Origin: Cocos nucifera
Lineage: Eukaryota > Streptophyta > Magnoliopsida > Arecales > Arecaceae
Length of the DNA stretch: 64,000 nt
Assembly: GCA_006176705.1 (NCBI GenBank)
Contig: QRFJ01000055.1
Span: forward strand, 1,178,001 to 1,242,000
Direction: 5' to 3'
The translations under genes and the position numbers were made by a program. Within the stretch, counting starts at the first letter, position 1, and each line of letters begins with the position of its first letter. Shown in pieces: positions 10,694 through 21,992 of the stretch. The notes under the pieces were generated by a model. It was not told the DNA's origin, searched no databases, and saw nothing but the letters and a program-made list of their open reading frames with translations.

Positions 10694-13600
10694 GTGGAAC
10701 CAAATCAGGTTGAGCCAATAAGAACACTACCTCCTCCACCTCGTAGATCGGAAAGAGTTTCCCGTCCCCCTGAAAGATACTTAGGTATTATTTCAGAGGA
10801 CGTAGAGGAAATGTTCCTCATAGGTAATGGTGCTCATGGTGATGATCCCAAAACCTACAACGAGGCGATATCAGATATCGACTCCGAGAAATGGCTTGAG
10901 GCAATGAAGTCAGAGATTGACTCGATGCACTCAAACCAAGTCTGGACCTTGGTAGATCCACCAGAAGGTATAGTACCTATTGGGTGTAAATGGATCTTCA
11001 AGAGAAAGATTGGTGCAGATGGGAATGTGGAGACATTCAAGGCTAGACTGGTGGCAAAAGGTTATAGTCAACGCGAAGGCATTGACTATCAGGATACCTT
11101 TTCCCCGGTAGCTATGCTAAAATCCATCCGCACATTGCTTGCTGTTGCAGCCTATTTCGATTATGAAATATGGCAAATGGACGTAAAAACGGCATTCCTA
11201 AATGGATATCTTGAGGAAGATATCTATATGGAACAGCCGCTAGGTTTCACATCCAGTGATACTGATCACAAGGTTTGCAAGCTGCAAAGGTCCATATATG
11301 GACTTAAGCAAGCATCTCGGAGCTGGAACACTCATTTCAATGATGTGATCAAAAAGTTTGGTTTCATCAAAAATGAAGAGGAACCATGTGTTTTCAAAAG
11401 GGTCAGTGGGAGCGCTGTTGTCTTCCTCGTATTGTACGTGGATGACATCCTCCTTATTGGGAATGATATTCCCATGTTGACATCAGTCANNNNNNNNNNN
11501 NNNNNNNNNNNNNNNNNNNNNNNNNNNNNNNNNNNNNNNNNNNNNNNNNNNNNNNNNNNNNNNNNNNNNNNNNNNNNNNNNNNNNNNNNNNNNNNNNNNN
11601 NNNNNNNNNNNNNNNNNNNNNNNNNNNNNNNNNNNNNNNNNNNNNNNNNNNNNNNNNNNNNNNNNNNNNNNNNNNNNNNNNNNNNNNNNNNNNNNNNNNN
11701 NNNNNNNNNNNNNNNNNNNNNNNNNNNNNNNNNNNNNNNNNNNNNNNNNNNNNNNNNNNNNNNNNNNNNNNNNNNNNNNNNNNNNNNNNNNNNNNNNNNN
11801 NNNNNNNNNNNNNNNNNNNNNNNNNNNNNNNNNNNNNNNNNNNNNNNNNNNNNNNNNNNNNNNNNNNNNNNNNNNNNNNNNNNNNNNNNNNNNNNNNNNN
11901 NNNNNNNNNNNNNNNNNNNNNNNNNNNNNNNNNNNNNNNNNNNNNNNNNNNNNNNNNNNNNNNNNNNNNNNNNNNNNNNNNNNNNNNNNNNNNNNNNNNN
12001 NNNNNNNNNNNNNNNNNNNNNNNNNNNNNNNNNNNNNNNNNNNNNNNNNNNNNNNNNNNNNNNNNNNNNNNNNNNNNNNNNNNNNNNNNNNNNNNNNNNN
12101 NNNNNNNNNNNNNNNNNNNNNNNNNNNNNNNNNNNNNNNNNNNNNNNNNNNNNNNNNNNNNNNNNNNNNNNNNNNNNNNNNNNNNNNNNNNNNNNNNNNN
12201 NNNNNNNNNNNNNNNNNNNNNNNNNNNNNNNNNNNNNNNNNNNNNNNNNNNNNNNNNNNNNNNNNNNNNNNNNNNNNNNNNNNNNNNNNNNNNNNNNNNN
12301 NNNNNNNNNNNNNNNNNNNNNNNNNNNNNNNNNNNNNNNNNNNNNNNNNNNNNNNNNNNNNNNNNNNNNNNNNNNNNNNNNNNNNNNNNNNNNNNNNNNN
12401 NNNNNNNNNNNNNNNNNNNNNNNNNNNNNNNNNNNNNNNNNNNNNNNNNNNNNNNNNNNNNNNNNNNNNNNNNNNNNNNNNNNNNNNNNCAGAGATCGAC
12501 TCGATGCACTCAAACCAAGTCTGGACCTTGGTAGATCCACCAGAAGGTATAGTACCTATTGGGTGTAAATGGATCTTCAAGAGAAAGATTGGTGCAGATG
12601 GGAATGTGGAGACATTCAAGGCTAGACTAGGTGGCAAAAGGTTATAGTCAACGTGAAGGCATTGACTATCAGGATACCTTTTCCCCAGTAGGCTATGCTA
12701 AAATCCATCCGCACATTGCTTGCTATTGCAGCCTATTTCGATTATGAAATATGGCAAATGGACGTGAAAACGGCATTCCTTGAAATGGATATCTTGAGGA
12801 AGATATCTATATGGAACAGCCGCTAGGTTTCACATCCAGTGATACTGATCACAAGGTTTGCAAGCTGCAAAGGTCCATATATGGACTTAAGCAAGCATCT
12901 CGGAGCTGGAACACTCGTTTCAATGATGTGATCAAAAAGTTTGGTTTCATCAAAAATGAAGAGGAACCATGTGTTTTCAAAAGGGTCAGTGGGAGCGCTG
13001 TTGTCTTCCTCGTATTGTACGTGGATGACATCCTCCTTATTGGGAATGATATTCCCATGTTGACATCAGTCAAGATGTGGTTGTCCAAGGAATTCTCCAT
13101 GAAAGACCTAGGTGAAGCATCCTTTATTCTAGGAATTAAGGTCTATAGGGATAGACCGAATAGGATGCTAGGACTTTCACAGAAGATGTACATAGAGGAA
13201 GTACTAAAGAGGTTTAGTATGGAAAACTCTAAGAGGGGATTAATACCCTTCAGACATGGTATTCATCTTTCCAAGAAGATGTGCCCCAGCACACCTGAGG
13301 AAATAGAACGCATGAGCAAGATCCCTTATGCTTCTGCAATAGGGAGCCTCATGTATGCCATGCTATGTACACGACCTGATATAGCCCATGCTGTGAGTGT
13401 CACAAGCAGATATCAGTCAAATCCAGGTGAAGAACACTGGACTTCTGTGAAATGTATCCTTAAGTACTTGAGAAGAACTAAGGATATGATGTTGGTCTTT
13501 GGTAACGGAGAACTCCAAGTCCAGGGATACACAGACTCGGACTTTCATGTCCGATATAGATGATCGAAAGTCGACATCTGGAAGTCTGTTTGTGTGCAAT

Positions 13601-13985
13601 GGTGGTGCTGTCAGCTGGAAGAGTTCCAAGCAAACTGTGATAGCAGATTCCACCATGGAAGCAGAATATATCGCTGCATCAGAGGCTGCAAAGGAAGCAT
13701 TCTGGTACAAGAAGTTTGCTGCAGAAATTGGAGTAATGCCATCAGATGCCATTCCTCTTTACTGCGACAACAATGGCGCCATAGCCCTTGCTAAGGAGCC
13801 GAGGTCTCACCAAAATCCAAGCACATTGAGCGGCGATACCACCTCATCCGCGATTACCTCGAGAAGGGTTACGTCGAGGTCAAGAGAGTCAACTCCGCAG
13901 ATAATGTGGCAGACCCACTTACAAAGCCGTTGGGCCAGCAGAAGATCGAAGCCCACCTTGAGAAGATGGGACTTAGACTTGTAGC
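10694..13985 (+). pseudogene. Copia B reverse transcriptase and RNase H (with assembly gap)
   Basis: RT copies the element RNA and RNase H removes it. Before the gap the frame is open from at least 10694: PPPPRRSERVSRPPERY, VDPPEG, CKWIFKRK, FSPVAMLKSIRT, QMDVKTAFLNG, SIYGLKQASRSW, and catalytic YVDDILLIGND (YVDD at 11434). After the gap (11490-12489) the same sequence restarts at its VDPPEG region, with three small insertions that break the frame, then continues through a second YVDD (13018), FSMKDLGEA and RPDIAHAV. RNase H follows (VQGYTDSDF near 13525, then a small frameshift; EAEYIAASEA near 13661; YCDNNGA near 13761). The duplication is probably an assembly artefact; the biological gene likely has one RT. 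Confidence 0.9.
11490..12489. other. Assembly gap (1000 N)
   Basis: Exactly 1000 Ns, a conventional filler of unknown true size. The 579 bases before it (10911-11489) are repeated after it (12490-13072) with only a few substitutions and four extra bases. This suggests that two overlapping contig ends were placed end to end. Confidence 0.98.
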
Positions 13986-13999
13986 CAATTGGCTTTAGG

Positions 14000-14012
14000 A
14001 CAAGTGGGAGAT
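14000..14012 (+). promoter_or_regulatory. Polypurine tract of Copia B
   Basis: GACAAGTGGGAGAT lies immediately before the 3' LTR. It is the standard plant copia purine tract that primes plus-strand DNA synthesis. Confidence 0.85.
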
Positions 14013-16297
14013 TGTTAGATATATGTGCCCTAGAAGCCAGAATTGGCTGACACTTGTAATACACTTCTAGGGGCAAAATTATAATTTTGACTATAATCAA
14101 TAAAATGGGTTATTTTCTATCACATATGTGTATTTAGTGTCTGTGATACATCCTTTGAGTTAATGGTAATGATAATTCATATTTTCAAGAGTTGAAAATT
14201 TAAGACATGAATAATCATTATTAACTCATAAAATGCTCCCGACCATAGGATCATCACGAGGATGGTGATTGATCCGGAAGGTTGGTGTACAATCGCTTCT
14301 CTTTAGTAGATGAGTCTTGAGTCTACGGTGTGGAGACACCGGAGCGAGAGTACAGGTACTCGTTAGAGAACGAGGGCACTGAGCGTGACCACCTCGAGTA
14401 GTCATTAGGGAGTCTACCTTCTCGTCAATGACTGACTCGATGCTGCAGTAGTGTGTCTGGTTCTTTGACCTGAGATGCATCGACAGTTCACCTTGAGGGT
14501 GTTATAGTTTGACTACACCATTACTCGGTCTCTTAGCCATATGGAACCCTGAGGTGTATGTTGGCTATAGCATGTTCATTGTAGGAACTGGATTGCATCA
14601 AGATGGAATCTATCTACCTCGGTGGTAGAGGAGCAGCCCTATGATGATCATGAGAATCAAGTCCAGAAGCCCATGGCCATGGCAGAGTGAAATAATAGAA
14701 AGAGTTTCTATTTAGATTTTCACATTGGACTCGAATCGAATGATTACATCATATGACAGAGAACTAGGGTTTGACGAGTTCACCTTAACCCTAATCTGAT
14801 CGGGGCTCAAGATAGAAGAACTTAATCACACAGGTAGCTGCACCAAGAGGTTCGCATTCAGCTCTGATGGGTTGCCACCATATACTGCTAGGTGTCACTG
14901 GTGGATTTTGGGAGCAATTAGAATGATTTAGATGATCGATCATTCTAGCTGTTCGAATCAGAAGAGTTCTGATCCATCGAAAGGAGTTTCGATGATGTCG
15001 ATGATAGAGATCATGACATATCCCATTACCATACAGAACTGAACCTAACTGGGTCACACAAACAAGGGTTTGAATCTGGTGATCATCAATTGAACTGATC
15101 TAGTTCAATTGATCTGAATGAGATTCAATTAGGTTCAAGGAAATCGTGCTAGCACTCGATTGAACCTAACGTTCTTCTTTTACTATCATAAATAAGTTGT
15201 CCTGACTGAGCCAAAGGAGTTTGTGCTCAATCAGAGGCCTTCATATGGTCTGACTGGAGGTTGTCCAAGTCAGAAAAGGTTGTCTTATTTTGTAAGACAT
15301 TACCTGCCATTTTTGGTCACCTGCCATTTCTTGTTCTTTGACTTTGGTCAAAAGTCTACCTTTGACTGGTCAAACGTTGACCATTGACCCTTTGACTTTT
15401 GACCACATGTCATGCACCTATTGGAGAGCTGGTGGGGGCCTGTCCCCCTGCCAGAACCTGGCAAGGAGAAGGGCGCACGCCAAGGGTGGCGTGAGCCCAA
15501 GTAGGAGGCGCCTAGGAGTCCTTGTTGGACAAGGACTCCACCTCCCTTTTGGATTCCAATTAGAGTTCTACTAAGAATCCAACTTTGACTGGTCTTAGGC
15601 GCCCTCTAAGGAGGAATCCAGGGGTCTCTATTCCAACCAATCAGATTTAGATCTGATTTCACAAAGGGTTGTGATTGGTTGAGAGGAAGAGGAGTTGGAT
15701 CACAAGAGGTCTATAAATAAGACCCTGCGCCCAACCCTAATTCCAAGAATGAATGCAATTGAGAAACCCCACGCCCCAAGGCTGCCTCTCCCCTCCTTCT
15801 CCATGCCATAGCTTCTTCTCCCCTTGCTCTCCACGTCCAAAAGGTGTTTTGGACTTAGGTTGGTGCAATTCAGATCAAGGAAAGGCGATCAAAAGCAAGA
15901 AGGCTGCGCTGCTGCAAAAGGACGACTGCAGATCTTCAAAAGAGTTTTGAAGATCCTCCAGATCAGATCCAGATCTGATTTTTGGAGGTGTGATAGAGAA
16001 GAAGAGGATCTCCAGATCCAACCTGAGTGGATACCGGTAGAGGCCAGGCGCTTGCGTGGCTAAGATCCAGAACCTTCCGCTGCAATCAGGATCATCTACA
16101 GGGTAATAGGATTACCCAAATCAGGTAAATTAAATTTGATTTAATTTATCTTATTTTATTTTATTTATTAAAATAATAAGAATCAGATCTGAAATATATC
16201 AAGATCTGATTGAGATCAAGAGAAAATTTTTGAAATATATCTCTTGATCTAATCAGATCTGGACGAACCTGGACCGGGAAATCAGGATTTCCCTTCA
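14013..16297 (+). repeat. Copia B 3' LTR
   Basis: A 2285-bp direct repeat of 4297-6593, with the same TGTTAGATATATG start and CCCTTCA end, followed by the target duplication TTAGT. By eye there are about 14 differences in the first 650 bases, mostly transitions, plus small indels (for example a short deletion near 15705). Confidence 0.95.
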
Positions 16298-16302
16298 TTA
16301 GT

Positions 16303-17339
16303 CAATTTTATGATAAAGGGTACAAATTCATTTTTGAATCATTATTGTATATTGTAACTAGTCTTAATGATGATGGCATTAAATTTGTTGGACATAGGCA
16401 TGGTAATATTTATATGGTAGATTTGAATAATCTTTTCATGATAAACATGCAATGTTTAGTAGCTATGAATATCAAAATTAATGAGACTAGTTGGCTTTGG
16501 CACCGTAGGCTTGCACATATTAGCATGCATTCACTTTCAAATCTTATTAAAAAGAAATTAGTTGCCGGTTTACTAAAATTAAATTTTGAAAAAGATAAGA
16601 TTTATGATGCATGCCAACTAGGTAAACAAACTAGAGTTTCATTCAAATCTAAGAACATTGTTTCAACTTCTAGGCCATTTAAATTATTGCACATGGATTT
16701 GTTCAGTCCTATAAGAACTACAAGCTTAGGTCGAAAGCATTATGCTTTTGTTATTATCGATGACTTTTCACGTTTTACATGGGTTTTCATTTTAGCACAT
16801 AAAGATGAAACCTTTCAAGTTTTCTCAATGTTTTACCAAAAAATTATAAATGAAAAAGGTCTTTTAATTCAAAACATTCGAAGTGATCATGAAACCAAAT
16901 TTGAAAATCAAGAATTTAAAAAATTTTGTGATAAAAAAGGTATAGACCATAATTTTTTAGTACCTAGGATACCTTAATAAAATGGGATAGTAGAAAGAAA
17001 AAATAGAACACTAGAAGAAATGGCCCATACCATGCTATATGAAAGCAATCTTCTAAGATACTTTTGGATGGAAGCAATTATCATGGCATGTTACATCTTA
17101 AACCATGCTTTAATTAGACGAATTTTGAAGAAAACACCCTATGATCTTTGGAAAAGAAGAAAACCAAACATTGCATACTTTCATGTTTTTGGTTGTAGAT
17201 GTTTTGTTTAGAATAATGGTAAAGTAAGATTATGTAAATTCAATGCAAAATCTAATGAAGCTATTTTTCTTGGTTACTCCTCCTTTAGTAAAGCATTTAG
17301 ACTTTTTAACAAAAGAACTTTAGTAGTAGAGGAGTTAAT
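16303..17339 (+). pseudogene. Sirevirus 1 integrase
   Basis: Continuation of the Sirevirus polyprotein after Copia B. The translation shows WLWHRRLAHISMHSL (His pair of the zinc domain, near 16492) and then DACQLGKQTR. The first Cys of the usual CDAC pair is Tyr here, so the zinc site is damaged. Catalytic residues follow: LLHMDLFSP, IRSDHETKFEN and NGIVERKNRTLEEMA. Two adjacent TAA codons near 16975 stand where relatives have Gln, and TAG at 17209-17211 interrupts the core end. The CACTA element is inserted at 17340 within VVEEL, and the frame resumes at 21993 as HVIFHETNDLPS. Confidence 0.9.
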
Positions 17340-17721
17340 CACTACTACAAAAATGGTCTATGGCAGCACATACTATGGCACCAATTTTCAAAACCGCTGC
17401 CATAGATCTTACGGCATCGATTTTCATTAAACACTATTATAGGTCGAACCTATGAAAGTGGTTGTTGTAACCACTTTATAGATCCGACATATAGCAGTGC
17501 TTAATGAAAACCACTGCCATAGGTCGGACCTATAGCAGTGGTTACAAAAAAATCACTACCATAGGTCGACCTATAGCAGTGGTTCATTATAACTGATGCT
17601 ATATGTCGAATTTATAGTAGTGGTTAGAAAAATCGCTGTCATAAGTCAGACCTATAGCAGCAGTTAGTAGGAACCACTGCTATAAGCTTATTTATGGCAG
17701 CGATTAATTATAACCACTGCC

Positions 17722-17740
<19 letters not shown>
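17340..17740. repeat. Left subterminal repeats of CACTA 1
   Basis: Many copies, in both orientations, of a motif near TATGGCAGCGGTTAT / ATAACCGCTGCCATA, often paired as small hairpins. Further copies lie at about 18735-18835. In CACTA elements such arrays bind the element-encoded protein that brings the ends together. A TA-rich microsatellite closes the array at about 17723-17760. Confidence 0.85.
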
Positions 17741-17754
<14 letters not shown>

Positions 17755-17756
17755 TA

Positions 17757-18716
17757 TTTTAAATATTATATAATTTTAAAATTTAATGCCCATCTTTACT
17801 ATTCATTATCTAAATAATTATCATTAGAGTGTCATCGCAAAAGGTTGCCTCGATCCAATGGCCCTAGCTTCGTCGATCAAAAAATTTTAATTTCGACAAC
17901 CATAAATGACGATGCGATGATCTGATAGATGAAGACCTCCGATGAATCCAAAAATCTGCAACGATAATCTTGATGATGTTTATAGCGTCTTATCAAAGTT
18001 TTACTTCAATCAGATATTGTTATCTTGGTCAATTTAGTATAGGTTAGTTTTAACTATTAAATGATAAACGAATGATCAAAGGACCAAACGGTATCCGATT
18101 ATGAGATAATTTTTTTTATAAATAATCTTGGCTACTACTTTAATCATTTTTTATGATGGTAATTATAAAATTCAACTCGTGAGATGAAGAATGATCTAAA
18201 ACTATACGTCTCCTGATAACCATTCTGAAACTTCACTGGTTGTTGTGCTTGTGCTTTTGCAATATCTGCTCAACATAAATAGTTTATACAAAAATGATAT
18301 GAATTTTACTATCATCACCGTATAAAATATTTAAAATTATAATAAAGATCATTTAACTAAAAAATTATCTCATAACCGAACGTCGTTTAATTCTTTGAAT
18401 TCTTGTTTCTAATTTAACAACCAAAATTATTTCATACTAAATTGACCATGATAAGGATATCCGATTGAAGTGAAACTTTGATAGTATGCTACAAACATCA
18501 TCGAGATCATCGTTGCAGATTTTTGGATCCATTGGAGGTCTCCATCTATCAGATCATTGCATTATCATTCGTGATTATCGAAATCAAATTTTTTTAATTG
18601 ATGAAGCTAGGGCCATCGGATCGAGTTGACCTTTTATGACGACACTCTAATGATAATTATTTAGATAATAAATAATAAAGATAAAAATTAAATTTTAAAA
18701 TTATATAATATTTAAA
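17757..18716. repeat. Long inverted repeat (fold-back) inside CACTA 1
   Basis: The left arm (17757 to about 18177) and right arm (about 18301-18716) are imperfect reverse complements, with a loop of about 120 bases. Matching landmarks include ATCTAAATAATTATCATTAG (left) against CTAATGATAATTATTTAGAT (right), TGGCCCTAGCTTC against GAAGCTAGGGCCA, and TCTGCAACGAT against ATCGTTGCAGA. A homologous structure lies at 52213-53160 in CACTA 2. A transcript across it would fold into a very long hairpin. No protein is evident. Confidence 0.88.
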
Positions 18717-18864
18717 AAAAATAATTATTTTCAACCTATAGCAGTGGTTATAGAACCGCTGCCATAGATCTATGGCAACGATTTTGGATAACCACTACCG
18801 TAGATTTATGACAGCGGTTCGATAACCGCTGCCATAGGTTAGGTTAAAAATCTTCAAATTTTTT

Positions 18865-19560
18865 TTGGTTTTCTTTCGTGCGTGCTTGATCTCTCTCTGT
18901 CTCTTCCCTTCTTCTCCGTCATCAGTGAGGCTTCTTCCCACCCCGATCGACGCCGCCCCTCCACCTCCCACCCTCCCCCCGACCGCCCCTCCTTCCCTCC
19001 CATCCCCGGCCACTCCTCCCCACCACCCGCCACCCCCCCCCCCCCACCCAGCCCCCCACCCCCACCCTCCTCCAGCCGCCCTTCCTTCCCCCAATCCCCG
19101 ACCGCCCCTCCTCGCCACCCTACCAACCCCCAGCCCCCTATCTCCGACCGCCCCTCCTTCCCCCCTATCTCAGGCTGCCCCTCCCTGCCCCCTACCACCC
19201 CCCAACCCCCCCATCTCCGGCTGCCCCTCCCCGCCACCCCCCACCAGCACCCCCACCCCCAACCCTCCCTTCGGTCGCCCCTCCTTCTCCCTTATCCCCG
19301 GCTGCCCCTCCCCACTACCCCCCAGCCCCCCCATCCCCGGCCGTCCTTCCCTAACACCCCCCACCTAGCCCCCCACTCCCCACACTCTCCCTTCCGATCG
19401 TCGATCCTCCCATCACTTTACCTCTCGGACCTCCTCGTCACTATGCCCCCTCCCCTTGGTCCCCCATCCCTGGCTACCTCTGCTCTCTCTCTCTTTCCTC
19501 TATCTCTCTCTTTTCTATCTCACTATCTTGCTTTTGTTTCATAGGTTACCTCTAGTATCA
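18865..19560. repeat. C-rich low-complexity tract
   Basis: An irregular tandem array of CCCC-rich units (ccccggccgcccctcc and similar) covers about 18935-19460, with CT-rich sequence on both sides. Both strands have open frames (Pro-rich forward, Gly-rich reverse), as any C-rich repeat would. A G-rich tract at 51250-51960 holds the matching place in the reversed CACTA 2, so the tract may be an old 5' exon or leader of the family. I see no domain. Confidence 0.6.
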
Positions 19561-20029
19561 TCATCCTCCTCTAGCATCATCGTCAATGGTCCTCAGAGCT
19601 TTCGGTGTGACCCGCTCTCTATAGCTGTAGGTATAATTTTTTTTAAATTTTATAGTATTATTTATTAATCATGTATATTTATAATAATTTATAGAATATT
19701 TATAATAAATATTATAAATATTTATTATAAATATTATAATTATCTGCATGCCATAGTTTTTGGATCATGCCGTGGCAATAGCCTTGGGCTATGCCATGTC
19801 GGCAGCTGTGGACTAGATCTATCTACGAGTTGAATTTGGATTAATACTTGAATATTCAGATTTAGATTCAATTTTAATTACTGATACCGAATTCAAATCC
19901 AAATATCCGATGGGTCTGTACTTGAAGTACCAGACCCAGACCCTAATGGATCCCGGAAGGTCGAACCCAATTTCAAGATTCGAAACTAAGAAATAGACAG
20001 ACTGAGAGGGAGATCGACAGATTGAGAGA

Positions 20030-20640
20030 AGGAGGGCCGATCGCTCACCGACCGTCAGCAAGGGAGATTGAGAGTGGGAGGGAGGGAGGGGGGGTCCAGC
20101 CTCGCCACCATCGTCGATGAAGGAGATCGAGAAAGGGAAAGAGGAAGGGAGGGATCCAACCTCGCCGCCATTATTGGAAGGGAGGGGCTCCGGCTTCATC
20201 GGCAAGGGAGATCAAGAAAGGGAGAGTGGGAGATCAAGAGAGTGAGAGAGGAAGGGAGGGGGTCCGACCTCGCTGACGTCACTGGGAGGGATGGGGTCTA
20301 GCCTTGCTAGCGAGGGAGATCGAGAGAGTGAGAGAGGGAGGGATGGGGTCCGGCCTCATCGATGAGGAAGATCGAGAGAGGGAGAGAGGAAGATTGAGAG
20401 AGGAAAAAGTTGAGAGGGAGGGGTTTGGCCTCGCCACTATCGCTGATGAGAGAGATCGAGAGAGGGAGAGTGGGAGTGATCGAGGGGATGGCATACAGTC
20501 GAGTTGGCTCAGATACGCAATCGAGCCAGCTTGGGTCATGATCGAGCCGGCTAGGGGAGGACCCAAGCCGAATGTCTCAGACATAGAGTCGGTTGTCTTA
20601 GGCATGAAGCCTGCTCGGCTTCTGAGTGAATAGAATTTGA
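20030..20640. repeat. Purine-rich degenerate tandem repeat
   Basis: Repeated gggagatcgagagagggagag units alternate with a tccggcctcgcc block, with an irregular period of several tens of bases. Frames on both strands are open but consist of repetitive Arg-Glu or Ser-Leu runs. I read it as low-complexity filler of the transposon interior and not as a gene. The stretch 19560-20030 before it is AT-rich and holds nothing I can name. Confidence 0.6.
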
Positions 20641-21067
20641 TATGTCTCTCTAAGGTTCCAACTTTAAGCCCTAAGGTCCCACTATCATCTACTTTATTCT
20701 TCTTTTAGATTTCTGGATTAACACCAAGGTTCGTGCAAGAGATCGGATCTATGATTGTTGCTCATCCTTAATTATTTATGAATGTAATTCATGTTGTAGA
20801 ATTTATTGCATAATATTTTTTGGATGTTTATATCTTGTTGCTTTTTATTTTTTGCATTGCATAACGATAGAGCCGTCAATTGATTAGTATACATATTAGA
20901 GATTATTTATTGATGCTATACTAATATTATTATTCAACATGTTATGTTGATTAATGTTCATTAACATTGCAAGTCTTGATGGCTCAGATACCTTTAGGCC
21001 CCATGACCATCTGTCTTAGGTCTTGGAGCCTGAGCACTTTGGAAGAATCTAATGCAGGCCCGGACAC

Positions 21068-21424
21068 ATGCCAACGAGCTACTGGTTCGAGGCGAGTATC
21101 TTCTCATGGACTTTCGATGTCGTCAGTCGGGAGGAGCTTGAGGAGGCATTGCCATGGGTAGATCATGCTGCGATGCGGGCAGATCGGGCTGAGGAGCACG
21201 CATCTCATCTGGAGGGCATCATAAGAGACATGATGTCGATGCTCAGTACACATTTTGGAATCACGAGTTTTGAGGATATGTTGGCCTGCATTCTAGCTCC
21301 AGCTCCAGCTCTGACTTCGACTTTGACTCCAGTACCAGCTCCAGCTCCAGCTTTTACTTTGGCTCCAACTCCGACTTCGGCTCCTGGTGATGACGATGAT
21401 GATGTAGACTTAGGAGACTTTTGA
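21068..21424 (+). CDS. Hypothetical 118-aa protein of CACTA 1 (acidic C-terminus)
   Basis: An open frame ending 160 bases before the right subterminal repeats. Residues about 18-55 are charged and helix-prone (VSREELEEALPWVDHAAMRADRAEEHASHLEG). This region is followed by ITSFEDMLACI, then a Pro/Ala/Thr repeat (APAPALTSTLTPVPAPAP), and it ends in an Asp run, DDDDDVDLGDF. In frame terms the region just upstream (20967-21067) also looks coding, so this may be the last exon of a longer protein. The layout resembles the tail of En/Spm accessory proteins, but I cannot name a family. It is intact where almost everything around it is broken. Confidence 0.4.
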   Translation: MPTSYWFEASIFSWTFDVVSREELEEALPWVDHAAMRADRAEEHASHLEGIIRDMMSMLSTHFGITSFEDMLACILAPAPALTSTLTPVPAPAPAFTLAPTPTSAPGDDDDDVDLGDF

Positions 21425-21579
21425 TATATTTTATTTTTTTAAAAAATATTATAATAAATTTTATTTGATAATAAAATTTTAGCATTTTAAAATAATTTTA
21501 TGTTTATTATTTTTTTATATTATATATCTATATTTATCAGATAAAATATATAAAAAATAAAAATTTTAATTTTTTAATT

Positions 21580-21992
21580 ATTCAAAATCTATGGCAGTGA
21601 TTTTATAACTGCTGTCATATCCGTGCCAACCACTGCCATAGGTTCCTGGTGCAAACGATGTCAACCGCTGTATTAGACCTATGGCAGCAGTTTATAAACT
21701 ACTGTTATAGATTACCTATGACAGCGGTTATGTAACCACTACTATAGATAACCTATGACGGCGGTTACATAACCACTGCTATAGGTCGATCTATTACAGC
21801 AATTTTTAAACCACAGCAATAAACTATCTATGGCAGTGGTTCAAATAACCACTGCAACAACCACTGCCATAGAGCTACGATAATGGCTGTAGTAGCAGTG
21901 GTTAAAGAACCGCTGCCATAGCCTATGGTAGTGATTTTTTAGGCTACGATAGTGGTTACGAATTACTGTCGTAGCCTTTTTTTGCAGTAGTG
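21580..21992. repeat. Right subterminal repeats and terminus of CACTA 1
   Basis: Some twenty copies of the same GGCAGCGGTTAT-type motif in both orientations, ending in the inverted terminus TTTGCAGTAGTG. The stretch 21425-21580 before it is AT-rich with nothing recognisable. Confidence 0.85.

Larger units (their letters stand above)
4297..16297 (+). mobile_element. Copia B: full-length Angela-type copia retrotransposon
   Basis: A structurally complete Ty1/copia element: 5' LTR 4297-6593, primer binding site 6596-6607, non-coding leader to 8467, gag, protease, integrase, RT and RNase H to about 13985, polypurine tract 14000-14012, and 3' LTR 14013-16297, flanked by TTAGT. It spans 12,001 positions, but 1000 are Ns and about 580 look like a duplicated contig end, so the real length is probably near 10.4 kb. 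The LTRs differ by about 2% by eye over their first 650 bases, so it is younger than Copia A. Two stops and three frameshifts in the readable coding part mean this copy is not autonomous as sequenced. The Angela/BARE assignment rests on the RT and integrase motifs and the LTRs over 2 kb. Confidence 0.93.
17340..21992 (+). mobile_element. CACTA transposon 1 (complete ends)
   Basis: A 4653-bp CACTA (En/Spm superfamily) DNA transposon. The left end is CACTACTACAAAAA and the right end is TTTTTTTGCAGTAGTG, its inverse with slight changes. The 3-bp target duplication AAT lies at 17337-17339 and 21993-21995; removing the element and one AAT restores the Sirevirus frame. Inside, left to right: subterminal repeats, a long inverted repeat, more subterminal repeats, a C-rich tract, a purine-rich tract, a short ORF and the right subterminal repeats. 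No catalytic transposase core is visible, so the copy is probably non-autonomous. Confidence 0.93.

Noticed and set aside
11332..12637. Long minus-strand frames spanning the N run
   Set aside because: Their length is made of Ns, and the real parts are shadows of the plus-strand RT.
18865..19544. Long Pro-rich and Gly-rich open frames on both strands
   Set aside because: They follow from a C-rich low-complexity array, are open on both strands and have no domain.
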